64,000 nucleotides of DNA from PLanc-01 sp034678485 (GTDB lineage Bacteria; Planctomycetota; Phycisphaerae; Sedimentisphaerales; Anaerobacaceae), in the NCBI GenBank assembly GCA_034678485.1, contig JAXDBU010000043.1, positions 1 through 64,000 on the forward strand, given 5' to 3'. Position 1 is the stretch's first letter. Each line of letters starts with the position of its first letter. The position numbers and the translations under genes were made by a program. The notes under the pieces were generated by a model. The model saw only the letters and a list, made by a program, of their open reading frames with translations, had not been told where the DNA came from and did no database searches. Positions 19,301 through 27,618 of the stretch are shown piece after piece.

Positions 19301-19738
19301 ATATCGAATCGTCGGCTGGGAACGGACCAGGCTGCGCCGGATCCACCTGCCGCCAAACCGGGACAGCAGAAACCCGCCGGGCCGGCGAAGCCGGCGCAAG
19401 TCCCGGACGCGCCGCCCGCGCAGGCAGGTCCACCGCAGGTGCTCGCGGCCCTGGCCGGCACGTGGACCGGCGCTATCAACGTTAATATTGCCAACATGAA
19501 GCTCAAACTGGTGCTGACATTCAATGCGACCGGTCAGTACACGCTCGTAACGCACTATAATGATGGCACGGTTTTCACCTCGCCCGGGACCTACGTGGCC
19601 ACCGGCGCCTCCATCCGCTTCGTCGACGAAAACGGCACGAGCTGGGAAACCACGTATCAACTCGCGGGCGAAAAGCTGGTGATTCAGGAGATTATACCCC
19701 ACCCCCGGCCGATCACCTTCACGAAACAGAATGAATGA
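16301..19738 (+). CDS. Exported trypsin-like serine protease with TPR repeats and C-terminal barrel domain
   Basis: A 1145-residue protein starting with a signal peptide (about 1-21, ending AWA). Residues about 25-200 are short helical repeats. About 205-395 is an alpha/beta region. About 400-620 is a trypsin-like protease with the triad H422 (TNAHVV), D469 (ADVALLKL) and S545 (GNSGGP). About 640-960 contains TPR repeats with the usual A/Y pattern. A Pro/Ala linker leads to a C-terminal beta domain (about 1055-1145) reminiscent of lipocalin-like sensors (LAGTWTGAI). The ATG at 16301 follows AAGGGAGA. Role unknown; a periplasmic protease recruited to partners by TPRs is plausible. Confidence 0.8.
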   Translation: MRRLAPVVLVVAVLAGLAWAAQISVENVIQLKQLGFTDSEVKAEIARGGGTYNLTAGDLEKLKKAGVGEDLLKFMQGPSNEPLTVDAIAAMAAEGRPTVEILRAIAKSNASLTLTPAQALDLSRRGIPSAVMMAIKGKSLGSEDLKRLTGDGLSEEGFTILASIVGFDEQRPGAGQALELLQAGVPNAIVALFREGKKPESTDRRVDGRGEYQHVGKQFILRFPADWNVVRSLDQGMVTYAVTPERGATQADDLNVCFEVGLLFLSGGIAERGQDVAATLRNILPLLRYDEPGVAPRGEIQKVRLGALDAATIRFEGELKDKTGPFVMDVCLASQDEIHFMAVCRAPKESFATHEPTFDRIRQESDFGLVQRSARSRTLDASDLLDRYKASVVSVLSHFDNALGSGTGFIIHPDGYVATNAHVVLDDDGRPAPRYTVQWDQSVPRKELEAQLLGWQLGEQRMFMHWRADVALLKLPAGQYPATPLTPIDEVRLGDPVVAVGFPQRFHFDTLNIFITGGVVTRFNRSREGHIDSIFTDAKIAKGNSGGPCFSRVTGGVIGQNTYGMPIQTDQENVKLNELVGYSGVIPVRYLMDRFPLVAELGLPADPELDFLDSYALARFLLNRHPGDDARRVATRAVNLRSDSADARFLLGSCLLSTEGLEAATKAFDQAVAVDPDHMETLLTLCQVHMATGDVVQASRCAERAATAHPKTWRTHFAKGELFLTLGRHDEALRSANTAKSLVHGVLPEPCILAGQILYAKGDLDAGRREFEEATRIHPSNLVARLGVGEYFERKENYMSALLEYGKLEQEFAGNPLVMERMGRSYKQLKRWDKATEYYVRALSRSKELGATPAEETYFELGYIVWNVQRNRNSAIPIYAEYLAYHGGSSRAHEAHVQLADIYRDWGQAQVGVAYGHLSRASTLSPDTAAIREAMDKLARHSMSIDDISFMLNNVGYHPAVVADIVQVSKLNFRVDLENEQHIAMLQERKIPVIVVQAIVISNRRLGTDQAAPDPPAAKPGQQKPAGPAKPAQVPDAPPAQAGPPQVLAALAGTWTGAINVNIANMKLKLVLTFNATGQYTLVTHYNDGTVFTSPGTYVATGASIRFVDENGTSWETTYQLAGEKLVIQEIIPHPRPITFTKQNE

Positions 19739-19858
19739 CTGATTCGCCAGAGAGGCAAAGTGCTGAATTGCTCCTGTGGCGTTCGCGCCGTCGTCTCATG
19801 GCCAGTCGGTCGGCGTGCCGGTCCTGGTGGCGCAAAGACCCGCCAAGCCTTGGCACAA

Positions 19859-20212
19859 TGGAGGCGGGGGGATTCGAACCCCCGTCCCGAGATGTTTCAG
19901 GATAAGCATCTACGTGCGTAGTGGCCCTATTTGAGATTTCGCATCACACAGCGCCAAGCCACAAGCTCTGCGATCAGCTATTCCGGTGCATCTCACTGCG
20001 TCGGCCCGGACGACCGACGAAGCCAGCCCACTCATTGACGCCCTTGCCGGACCCGCAGGCGCAGTCCGACAGGACGGGCCGCGTTATTTACGCAGCCATG
20101 GCATAGTTGTAGTTGCCATTTAGAAATTAGGTACCGGATGATTAACCAGGCCAACCGGCGTCCTGGGCACGCATCTTATCCATCCGCGATCCGGTCGATG
20201 CCGTTCGCCCCC
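19859..20212 (-). ncRNA. ssrA: Transfer-messenger RNA (tmRNA)
   Basis: On the minus strand the 5' end GGGGGCG (from 20212) pairs over seven positions with the 3' CGCCUCC (19860-19866), followed by discriminator A at 19859; CCA is not encoded. The T arm GGGGGTTCGAATCCCCC is intact and the 5' region keeps a TCGACCGG motif like that of other tmRNAs. The tag frame reads N-G-N-Y-N-Y-A-M-A-A then TAA (20088-20120). It rescues stalled ribosomes by adding a degradation tag. A TACAAT upstream on the minus strand is a possible -10 for a precursor with a short 5' leader. A weak GCCAAGCCTTGGC hairpin at 19842-19854 follows the 3' end. Confidence 0.92.
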
Positions 20213-20340
20213 GTATTCAATTGTCCAAAAGAGCCTACCACCTTATTGTACCCAATCCTGGGGCGGATAGCCAGCCGTTGTTTGGCGATCCACGATCGCG
20301 CAGGGATTCCATGGCGGATGTGTGAGGAATCCCGAAAGGA

Positions 20341-20369
20341 TTGACATGGGGAACTTCCACACGTATAGA
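20341..20369 (+). promoter_or_regulatory. Strong sigma-70-type promoter of the HtrA gene
   Basis: A perfect TTGACA (20341-20346) and TATAGA (20364-20369) are exactly 17 bases apart; the start would fall near 20376. GGAGG just before the ATG at 20400 gives a very short leader. Confidence 0.75.
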
Positions 20370-20385
20370 ATGGTGTAGTATTCTA
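20366..20385. promoter_or_regulatory. Small inverted repeat over the HtrA promoter start
   Basis: TAGAAT (20366-20371) and ATTCTA (20380-20385) form a 6-bp inverted repeat with an 8-base spacer, overlapping the -10 and the predicted start site. The position fits an operator; it may be chance. Confidence 0.35.
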
Positions 20386-20399
20386 TTTGGAGGTTCCCA

Positions 20400-21872
20400 A
20401 TGAGCATCGGTACCGTGCGTTCTGAGGGCGGGTTGCGGCGGGTGACGTCTGCGGCCGTCTTTGTCTTGTTGCTGTCCGCGATTTCAATTCCGCTTTCGGC
20501 CGAAGAGGATCAGAGCATCGCAGCCCTTCGCCAGATGGGCAGGGCGTTTGCCTCCATCGCCGAGAAGGCATCTCCGGCCGTGGTAGGCGTCCGAGCCATC
20601 AAGACCGGCCGAGGCAGTTTGGGCCGGGATTCCTCCTCGGAGCAGTACAGTCCCTTCGATGAGGACCTCTTCGAGTATTTCTTCCGACGCCAGATGCCTC
20701 GCCAGTATCAGCAGGAGCAGCCCAAGCAGGTGGTGCAGGGGTCCGGCTTCCTCGTCAGTGCCGACGGCTACATCCTGACCAACAATCACCTCGTTGGCGA
20801 GACGGAAGATGTCCGCGTTCAATTGGACGACCGTCGAACCGTCAAGGCCCAGGTCATCGGCGTGGACCCGGAGACGGATGTCGCAGTGATCAAGATCGAT
20901 GCGACGGACCTGCCGTATGTGGAGCTGGCGGACTCGGATGCACTGCAGGTCGGCGAATGGGTCATTGCGATCGGCAATCCGTTCAGCTTGAGTCATACGG
21001 TCACGGCGGGGATCGTCAGCGCCAAGGGGCGAAGCCGGATCGGGGTCGCGGACTATGAGGATTTCATCCAGACCGATGCGGCGATCAACTTCGGCAATTC
21101 CGGCGGGCCTTTGCTGAACCTCGACGGCAAGGCGGTGGGCATCAACACGGCGATCATCGGTTCCGGCGGCAACATCGGCATCGGCCTGGCCATCCCGATC
21201 AACATGGCCAAGGCGATCTACACGCAACTGAGGGAGAGCGGCAAGGTGGTCCGCGGTTACCTGGGCGTCGGGATCGGCGACGTGGGTGTCGGCGTCGGCG
21301 AATTCTACGGGGCCGCCGATGACAGGGGTGCGATGGTGACGCAGGTGGTCGAAGGCTCGCCGGCGGAGAAGGCCGGCATCAAAGTGGATGACATCGTTCT
21401 GGAACTGCAAGGCGAGCCGGTGGCGGGGGCCACCGAACTGATGAACCGGGTCGCCATGCACAAGCCCGGGACGGATGTGGACCTCACGATCCTTCGGGAC
21501 GGCAAGCGAAAGAAGGTCACAGTGACGTTGGACGTGCGGCCGGACAGTGCCGTGCTGGCCGGCGGAGGCGAATCGAAGACGCAGGAGCAGGTGGGCGTGC
21601 AGGTCCAGACCCTGACGCGGGATCTGGCCAAGCGGCTGGATTATGAAGGGCTCTCGGGGGTGGTCGTAACGGAGGTCCAGGGCGGCTCACCCGCCGACGA
21701 CGCCCAGATCCAGCCGGGCGATCTCATCACGGAGGTGAATCGCGAGCCCGTCCGCAACGTCCGACAATGGAACGACGCGCTGGCCAAGGCGGCGGAAAAG
21801 GGCAAGATCCTCCTGCGAGTCCACGATGAGAGCGGCGCCCGGCTCGTCCTGATCACCCTGGACGAGGATTAG
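20400..21872 (+). CDS. Do/HtrA-family periplasmic serine protease
   Basis: A 490-residue DegP/HtrA-like protease for misfolded envelope proteins. A signal peptide (about 1-35) precedes a trypsin-like domain with the triad H130 (TNNHLV), D160 (ETDVAVIK) and S234 (GNSGGPLL). Two PDZ domains follow (about 280-380 and 395-488, with the carboxylate-binding GYLGVGI and a C-terminal GDLITEVN). The whole is of normal family length. The ATG at 20400 has GGAGG upstream. It lies next to tmRNA, but on the other strand. The strong promoter and small inverted repeat suggest regulated expression. Confidence 0.93.
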   Translation: MSIGTVRSEGGLRRVTSAAVFVLLLSAISIPLSAEEDQSIAALRQMGRAFASIAEKASPAVVGVRAIKTGRGSLGRDSSSEQYSPFDEDLFEYFFRRQMPRQYQQEQPKQVVQGSGFLVSADGYILTNNHLVGETEDVRVQLDDRRTVKAQVIGVDPETDVAVIKIDATDLPYVELADSDALQVGEWVIAIGNPFSLSHTVTAGIVSAKGRSRIGVADYEDFIQTDAAINFGNSGGPLLNLDGKAVGINTAIIGSGGNIGIGLAIPINMAKAIYTQLRESGKVVRGYLGVGIGDVGVGVGEFYGAADDRGAMVTQVVEGSPAEKAGIKVDDIVLELQGEPVAGATELMNRVAMHKPGTDVDLTILRDGKRKKVTVTLDVRPDSAVLAGGGESKTQEQVGVQVQTLTRDLAKRLDYEGLSGVVVTEVQGGSPADDAQIQPGDLITEVNREPVRNVRQWNDALAKAAEKGKILLRVHDESGARLVLITLDED

Positions 21873-21898
21873 CCTCACGGGCGGCCTCGCGATTGAAG

Positions 21899-23712
21899 TC
21901 ACTGCTCCTCGGCGGTTGGTGCCTCGACGAGGACGGACTCCAGGTCTGCTCGGGAGAACTCCTTTCCGCCTGCGATGCCCTCGCTGGAGAAGACGAGGAT
22001 GTGTTCGCCTTCAAGAAGGGGGATGTACGAGTTCCCATACACGCCGTCCGCCGACAGGTCATCCTCGTGGAGTCCGTCATCGTGCAGAGCCACGATCTCC
22101 CGTGAACCATTCGGGTCCGTGATCTGAACCTCCATCTCTGCAATGGTTGCGTCGACATCGAGAGTGGCCCTGATTCTCATCTCCTTACCCCCAGGGTTGG
22201 AGTATCCGTCGGTGCTCCCGTCCAAAACGAACGTGTTCTCTGCTGAGACGACGAGCATGAAATGATCCGGATCAGCATCCGTGCCCACGTGGGCCTTCCA
22301 CACGCCGGAAGCAGGTTGCTGAACGACATAGCCCTGCGCCAGCAGGTCCAGCCATTCGGCAGATTCGTAGGAAACATCGGTGTCGGGCGCCTGATCCGTG
22401 ATGTAATCCCCGCTCGGCGATTCCAGGGTGAATCCCAGAGGACTGCCGGAGAGCAGAATGAACGCCACTTCATTCACATCGTTTGCGACGACCGACTGGG
22501 AGACATGCTGTCCGGCCAAGATGTCGCCATCCTCGATGACGATGTACGCAAGCGAGTTTGGCTCCTCCGAATAGGGCGGGTCCACTTTGCCCTTCACGGT
22601 GTCATACACATGGAAGCTCTTTAGAAGCGCAATGTGGCTCAGGTGGGAGGTGTCGAGATGTGTCGCATAAGCGAGGCGGACACTGGCAACGGGAACCAGT
22701 CCGTCGTTGGGCCGCGGCACCAAGGGGCTGCTGAACGGCCCGATCCATCTGTCCCCAGCTATGGTGTAGTAGTCTACATCGGCAACACGGGGAGTCCCCT
22801 GGTTGAATTTCTCCACCTCTCCTGGATCGTCAGGCTGGAGACTTTTTCCGTTGCGCTGTTTCCCAAATCCCGGAGGCAGGCTCTTGCGTCGAGTCCGCCT
22901 TGGCTGTGGGCCACCAGGCAGACTTCGCCTTGCCAGGCCTCCCTTTCACGGATTATGTCTATCTCAAAAGCCAGGATCTTCGCATTTGCATTGGGCTCAC
23001 CGTATTGGGGGAGGTCTGCTTCGGCATAGGGCGTGCCATCCGCATCGAGAAAGCCCTTGAACGCGTCCCATACGTTTGACCTGTGTGCCCAGCCGGGAAT
23101 GAGGATCCAAGGCTTCACGACTTCTATCGTGAAATCGCCTTCCCAGTTCTCGTTCTCTATCCTGATTGAACCGTGCTCGATCACGCTGCCGTCCGTGTCG
23201 TAGACCGTGTATTCCCCGCTACTCGGCTCTCCAGTACCCTTGAACTTTCCTTTCACGCCCTTCTGCTCTGGATCATAGACGCCCATGAACAGGGTTGTCT
23301 CGGCCCCGGATTCACGATGACCGACTTCGGTGTACCCATGGTCGGCGATGCGTGTATAGTCTCTTGTTTCGCCTGGGAGCACAATCTTGAACGTCACGTT
23401 GTTGTTGGATACGTCGCCCTCGAAGGTGTAGTCACCCGCGTACTCATCCCCAAAACAGAGAGTGCCTTGAATGCGCCCGTTCGATTGGGTGGCAAAGCCT
23501 TGGATCTCTGCGATCCAAGGGTTGTTGTTCACGTACTCCTGAGTCTCGACGTGTTTATTCGGATAGCTTATTGTGTAGACATAGGTTTCGTGCGTATGGA
23601 GTTGCCTGTACTCCATGGTCCACTGCCCGCTGACATCCGACGTTCCCCCGGCATTGGGTAGAACCACGAGCGACCACGCCAGCGGAATGAAGGCGAACGA
23701 TGCTCTTGCCAT
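21899..23712 (-). pseudogene. Secreted lipase gene broken by an internal deletion and frameshift
   Basis: Two overlapping minus-strand frames together make a secreted alpha/beta-hydrolase. Frame one (start ATG 23712 behind GGAGG, stop 22774-22776) has a signal peptide, a beta-rich domain, the lipase entry ILIPGW and the nucleophile elbow AHSQGG. Frame two (readable up to 21899) resumes at EKFNQGTP with the family Asp (NDGLVPV), the His region (SHLSHI) and a C-terminal beta domain ending in a choice-of-anchor-like repeat (DDG...DGVYG). The 80-100 residues that lipases carry between the elbow and the FN segment are missing, and the frame changes there. This looks like a real deletion, not a one-base sequencing error. 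Two separate short proteins remain possible. Confidence 0.65.
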
Positions 23713-24111
23713 TTGGCGACCCTCCGGGCGAGTTTGTCCAATTTGTTCACACGGCCTGTGAGAGAAATGCCCTTGGTGAGACACCTTGCCTCGTGTATCC
23801 ATCCTCATTTGTTCGGGATACCATCCGATAATATCTTGTCAAGAACAATGTCCGCCGTCTGGGGAAACCTCATGTAGATTGCCTGAGCGAGCGCCGAACA
23901 GCGGCTTTCCGCAAGGAGGATGCGGTTTTGACCTTTTTTTGGGTGTGGTTTTCTGATAGACTCTGCCGATGTTGAAAGAGGGGAATATTGGAACAGTAAA
24001 GATGGAATGATGGGTAATTGACCGGCTCCGTGCCCGAAGGGCAGTGGCTTGTGTCCCGTGGCTCGTGTCCCGGGTCGCGGCTCCCGGGGCACGAATTGCG
24101 GAAAGGACGCC
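23713..24111. other. Intergenic region between the lipase relic and murC
   Basis: Divergent intergenic DNA of about 400 bases with no supportable gene. A minus-strand TTGACA (23837-23842) has only a poor -10 (TATCCC, 23815-23820). On the plus side there is a 14-bp tandem duplication (GTGGCTTGTGTCCC / GTGGCTCGTGTCCC at 24044-24071). It runs into the hairpin listed next. Confidence 0.5.
24063..24094 (+). promoter_or_regulatory. Hairpin in the murC leader
   Basis: TCGTGTCCCGGG (24063-24074) pairs with CCCGGGGCACGA (24083-24094) over 12 positions with one G-U pair and an 8-base loop. It ends only a few bases before the ribosome site GGAAAGGA of murC. It could influence translation of the murC-murB-ddl-ftsQ operon. 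Confidence 0.4.
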
Positions 24112-25677
24112 ATGAGCATGGAGGATATGCAGACCCATCCCACGCCTGCCGGACTGCGACGCGTGGGGGTGGTCAAGGCCGCCCACCAGTATGAGATCGC
24201 GGATATTATGAGTCGTTTGAAGATTGCGGGCGCGCGATACCATTTCATAGGTGCCGGCGGAGTCGGCATGAGCGGCCTGGCGCGGTTCCTGATCGGGAAG
24301 AAGGCGATCGTCACCGGCTCCGACTTGACGAGTGGTGCGATAATATCGCGGCTCAACGGCCTGGGAGCCCGGATTCACGCCGGTCACCGTGCCGAGCATC
24401 TGGATCCTGCGACCGACGTGGTTGTCATCTCTGCGGCCATCCAGGAAAGCAATCCCGAACTCCAGGCGGCCCGCCAGCGAGGCTGCCGGGTCGTCAAGTA
24501 CGCCCAGTTGCTGGGCGAGCTGATGAACCACTTCCAGGGGATCGCGGTCGGCGGTACCCACGGCAAGAGCACCACCAGCGGGTGGCTGGTCTACTGCCTC
24601 AAGCAGGCCGGGATCGACGCCAATTTCGTCGTCGGGGCCGACATCCTCCAGCTTGGCGGCTCCTCCGGCGCCGGCGACAGCGACATATTCGTCGTCGAGG
24701 CTTGCGAATACGACCGCAGCTTCCACAACTTCAAGCCGACAATCGCCTGCATTCTGAACATCGAGCGGGACCACCTGGATTGCTACAAGGACGAGGAAGA
24801 AATCATCGAATCGTTCTGCCAGTTCGCCCGTGGGGTCCGCCCGGATGGCCTGATTGTCGCAGGCGGCGACGATTCCAACGTCAGGAAGATGCTCCGATTG
24901 ATGAAGGACGATGGATCATCGCTGATCGAAGGGCAGTCCTCATCTTCGGTCTGCAATCGTCTATCCGTCGTGACTTTCGGCCTCGATCCGCAGTGCGATT
25001 TCTCGGCCAGGAACCTCCGCGAGGTGGATGGCTTCTATCACTTCGATGTATGCCGGAATGGGCGGCGCCTGGGTCCCGCGCGGATCTCGCTGCCCGGTTT
25101 GCACAACGTTCGCAACGCCATGGCCGTCATCGCGATGGCGGTCAGCGCCGGCGTCGAGCCCGACAGGCTTCTCGACGCAGGAGAAAAGGGCGGTTCGCCT
25201 CTGCAGGGCTTCCTGGGAATGGACCGCAGGATCATGCTCAAAGGGCAATACGACGGCATTTCCGTGCTGGACGACTACGCCCATCATCCGACGGAAATCC
25301 AGGCGAGCCTCAAGGCGATCCGCCAGCGGTATCAGCCGAAGCGGCTCTGGTGTGTCTTCCAGGCCCATCAGTACAGCCGGACCCACGCTCTGCTGGACGA
25401 GTTCGCCAACAGCTTCGCCCAGGCCGACAAGGTGATCCTCCCGGAAATCTATTTCGCGAGGGATTCGCAGGCCAGTTGCAGCGCGGTCAACGCGGAAATC
25501 CTGGCCGATCGAATCCGTCGCAGCGGCACGGACGCAGAGCACATCGCAACGTTTGACGCGGTGTGCGATCATTTGGAGCAGCAGGTCAGCGCCGGCGACG
25601 TGGTCGTGACCATGGGCGCCGGCGATATTTGGAAGGTGGCAGATGAGTATATTCAGCGGCTACGAAGAGATCGTTGA
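24112..25677 (+). CDS. murC: UDP-N-acetylmuramate--L-alanine ligase MurC
   Basis: A 521-residue Mur ligase that adds L-Ala to UDP-MurNAc using ATP. The N-terminal Rossmann domain shows FIGAGGVGMSGLA, the central ATP loop is GGTHGKSTT, the E-x-x-E-Y-D strand (VVEACEYDRSF) is typical of MurC, and the C-terminal domain has DDYAHHPTEI. It has an extra N-terminal stretch of about 35 residues before the usual start. The ATG at 24112 follows AAAGGA; an ATG two codons on is possible. It overlaps murB by 35 bases and heads the murC-murB-ddl-ftsQ operon. Confidence 0.95.
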   Translation: MSMEDMQTHPTPAGLRRVGVVKAAHQYEIADIMSRLKIAGARYHFIGAGGVGMSGLARFLIGKKAIVTGSDLTSGAIISRLNGLGARIHAGHRAEHLDPATDVVVISAAIQESNPELQAARQRGCRVVKYAQLLGELMNHFQGIAVGGTHGKSTTSGWLVYCLKQAGIDANFVVGADILQLGGSSGAGDSDIFVVEACEYDRSFHNFKPTIACILNIERDHLDCYKDEEEIIESFCQFARGVRPDGLIVAGGDDSNVRKMLRLMKDDGSSLIEGQSSSSVCNRLSVVTFGLDPQCDFSARNLREVDGFYHFDVCRNGRRLGPARISLPGLHNVRNAMAVIAMAVSAGVEPDRLLDAGEKGGSPLQGFLGMDRRIMLKGQYDGISVLDDYAHHPTEIQASLKAIRQRYQPKRLWCVFQAHQYSRTHALLDEFANSFAQADKVILPEIYFARDSQASCSAVNAEILADRIRRSGTDAEHIATFDAVCDHLEQQVSAGDVVVTMGAGDIWKVADEYIQRLRRDR

Positions 25678-26524
25678 GCAGAACCATCCGCTGGCGCCGC
25701 ACACGTGGTATCGGCTGGGAGGCCCGGCGGATTATTTCATCCGACCGAGGAACGCCAAGGATCTCAAAGAGATCATCCGACGGTGCAACGAAAACCACAT
25801 CCGGACGTATGTTCTGGGCTTCGGATCCAACCTGCTGGTGAGCGACGAAGGCGTTCGCGGCGCGGTGATCCAGCTCCGCAGCGGCGAGTTCGGTCAGACC
25901 CAATACGAGGGCGAGCAAGTCACGGCCTGGGCGGGCGCCGAACTGAGCAAGCTCGTCCTGGACTGCGTCGAGAAAGGACTCTCGGGCGTCGAGGCGCTGA
26001 CCGGAATCCCCGGCTCGGTCGGCGGAGCGGTGCGAATGAACGCGGGGGGCAAGTTCGGCGACATCGGCTCGGTCGTCGAAGCGGTCACGCTGATGGACAT
26101 TCACGGCAACGTCTTCGAGAAGCGAAAGCCCGAGTTGATCTTCGACTATCGGGCAGTGAACATCCGTGCTCGGTTCGTTCTGAATGCCCAGCTCAAGCTG
26201 ACCCCCGGCGACCCCGAGAAGATCATGCGAACGATCAAGGAAAGCTGGATCTACAAGAAGAATTGCCAGCCCTTGAATACCCGCAACTGCGGCTGCGTGT
26301 TCAAGAATCCGCCCGGCGCCGCCGCCGGCGCCTTGATCGACCGAGCGGGTCTGAAAGGTCACCAGATCGGCGGGGCCGCCGTCAGCGAGAAACATGCGAA
26401 CTTCATCGTCGCCAAGGACGGCTGCACGAGCGGCGACGTGACGCGATTGATCGATGTGATCCGCCAGCGGGTCCGCGAGCAATTCGAGGTCGAGCTGGAA
26501 CTCGAGCTGGAGATCTGGCAGTAG
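25643..26524 (+). CDS. murB: UDP-N-acetylenolpyruvoylglucosamine reductase MurB
   Basis: A 293-residue FAD/NADPH enzyme that reduces enolpyruvyl-UDP-GlcNAc to UDP-MurNAc. Visible motifs are TWYRLGGPA, the FAD loop GFGSNLLVSD, the pyrophosphate segment GIPGSVGGAVRMNAG and the C-terminal EVELELEIW. At the position of the catalytic serine in E. coli MurB it reads CGCVFKNP, so a cysteine probably replaces the serine, as in some other MurB proteins. Its start lies inside murC. Confidence 0.95.
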   Translation: MSIFSGYEEIVEQNHPLAPHTWYRLGGPADYFIRPRNAKDLKEIIRRCNENHIRTYVLGFGSNLLVSDEGVRGAVIQLRSGEFGQTQYEGEQVTAWAGAELSKLVLDCVEKGLSGVEALTGIPGSVGGAVRMNAGGKFGDIGSVVEAVTLMDIHGNVFEKRKPELIFDYRAVNIRARFVLNAQLKLTPGDPEKIMRTIKESWIYKKNCQPLNTRNCGCVFKNPPGAAAGALIDRAGLKGHQIGGAAVSEKHANFIVAKDGCTSGDVTRLIDVIRQRVREQFEVELELELEIWQ

Positions 26525-26666
26525 GATTCGATTCCCGTGTCTTGATTTGTGAAACGTCGAAATAGGGAAGAAGCCGCCGATGAAAGCCAGTCTCTCTGAA
26601 ATCAACAATCAGAAATCGAAGATCACGCTTCTCAGAAGTCGCGACAGGTCGCAGAGGCAGGAGCAG

Positions 26667-27602
26667 ATGAAGGTAGCCGTATTGCGGGGAGGCGTGGGAC
26701 GAGAACGCGAAGTGAGCCTGGAGAGCGGGCGTTGCGTTGCCGAGGCCCTCCGAGAAGGCGGTCTCGACGTGGTTGTCTCGGACGTCCGCCCGGACGATAT
26801 GCAGATCCTGGACAGGAAGGACATCGACGTCTTCTTCCTGGCGCTGCACGGGGAGTTCGGCGAGGATGGGCAGCTTCAGCAGGTCTTCGAGGATCGGGGT
26901 CTTGCGTACACCGGGTGCGGCCCGGCGGCCAGCCGGCTGGCGTTCGACAAGATGGCCAGCAAGCGGCTGTTCCGCACCGCCGGCGTGGAGGTGCCTGCGG
27001 TCGTGGAGTTTCCCCTCGGCGCCGACCCGTCGGGATTGGACGAGCAATTGAAGGGACTTGGCACGCGATTCGTGGTCAAGCCGCTTCGGCAGGGCAGCAG
27101 CGTCGGCGTGTACGTGGTCAAGGATCGCGCCGAGGCGGTTGCCACCGCGGAGAAGGTCCGCGATGAATTCGGTGACTGCATGGTCGAGTCGTTCATCGAG
27201 GGCCGAGAAGTCACCGTCGGGGTCCTCGGTCGGCAGCCTTTGCCCATCATCGAGATTCGCAGCAGGACCGGGTTCTACGACTATCACGCCAAGTACGTGG
27301 ACGACCGGACGGAATACCTCTTCGACACGATCGAGGATGAAGCCGTGCGAGCCCGCATCGCCGATGCGGCGATGGCCTGTTTCGATGCCCTGGGTTGCCG
27401 CGATTTCTCTCGTGTGGATTTCATGCTGAGCGACGAGGGGGTTCCTTATGCCTTGGAGGTCAACACGATCCCCGGTTTCACCACGCATTCGCTGCTGCCC
27501 AAAGCGGCGGCGAAGGCGGGCATTCCGATGAGCGAGTTGTGCGTGCAAATCGTCCGGGCGGCGTTGTCCTCCCGGTCGACACTGACGAACCGTAAACCAT
27601 GA
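26667..27602 (+). CDS. ddl: D-alanine--D-alanine ligase
   Basis: A 311-residue ATP-grasp enzyme that makes D-Ala-D-Ala for the peptidoglycan stem. Seen are ALHGEFGEDGQLQ, the glycine-rich loop KPLRQGSSVGV, EGREVTVGVLG and the metal/substrate strand EVNTIPGFT. The length is normal for Ddl. The ATG at 26667 follows AGGAGCAG; the frame is open 87 bases further up but that part does not look like Ddl. It is third in the murC-murB-ddl-ftsQ order, as in many dcw clusters. Confidence 0.95.
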   Translation: MKVAVLRGGVGREREVSLESGRCVAEALREGGLDVVVSDVRPDDMQILDRKDIDVFFLALHGEFGEDGQLQQVFEDRGLAYTGCGPAASRLAFDKMASKRLFRTAGVEVPAVVEFPLGADPSGLDEQLKGLGTRFVVKPLRQGSSVGVYVVKDRAEAVATAEKVRDEFGDCMVESFIEGREVTVGVLGRQPLPIIEIRSRTGFYDYHAKYVDDRTEYLFDTIEDEAVRARIADAAMACFDALGCRDFSRVDFMLSDEGVPYALEVNTIPGFTTHSLLPKAAAKAGIPMSELCVQIVRAALSSRSTLTNRKP

Positions 27603-27618
27603 GCACCAAGAGGTGGAT

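Noticed and set aside
22774..22816. Programmed frameshift joining the two lipase frames
   Set aside because: No slippery heptamer or stimulating structure is obvious, and a stretch of the enzyme is missing, so a simple shift would not restore the protein.
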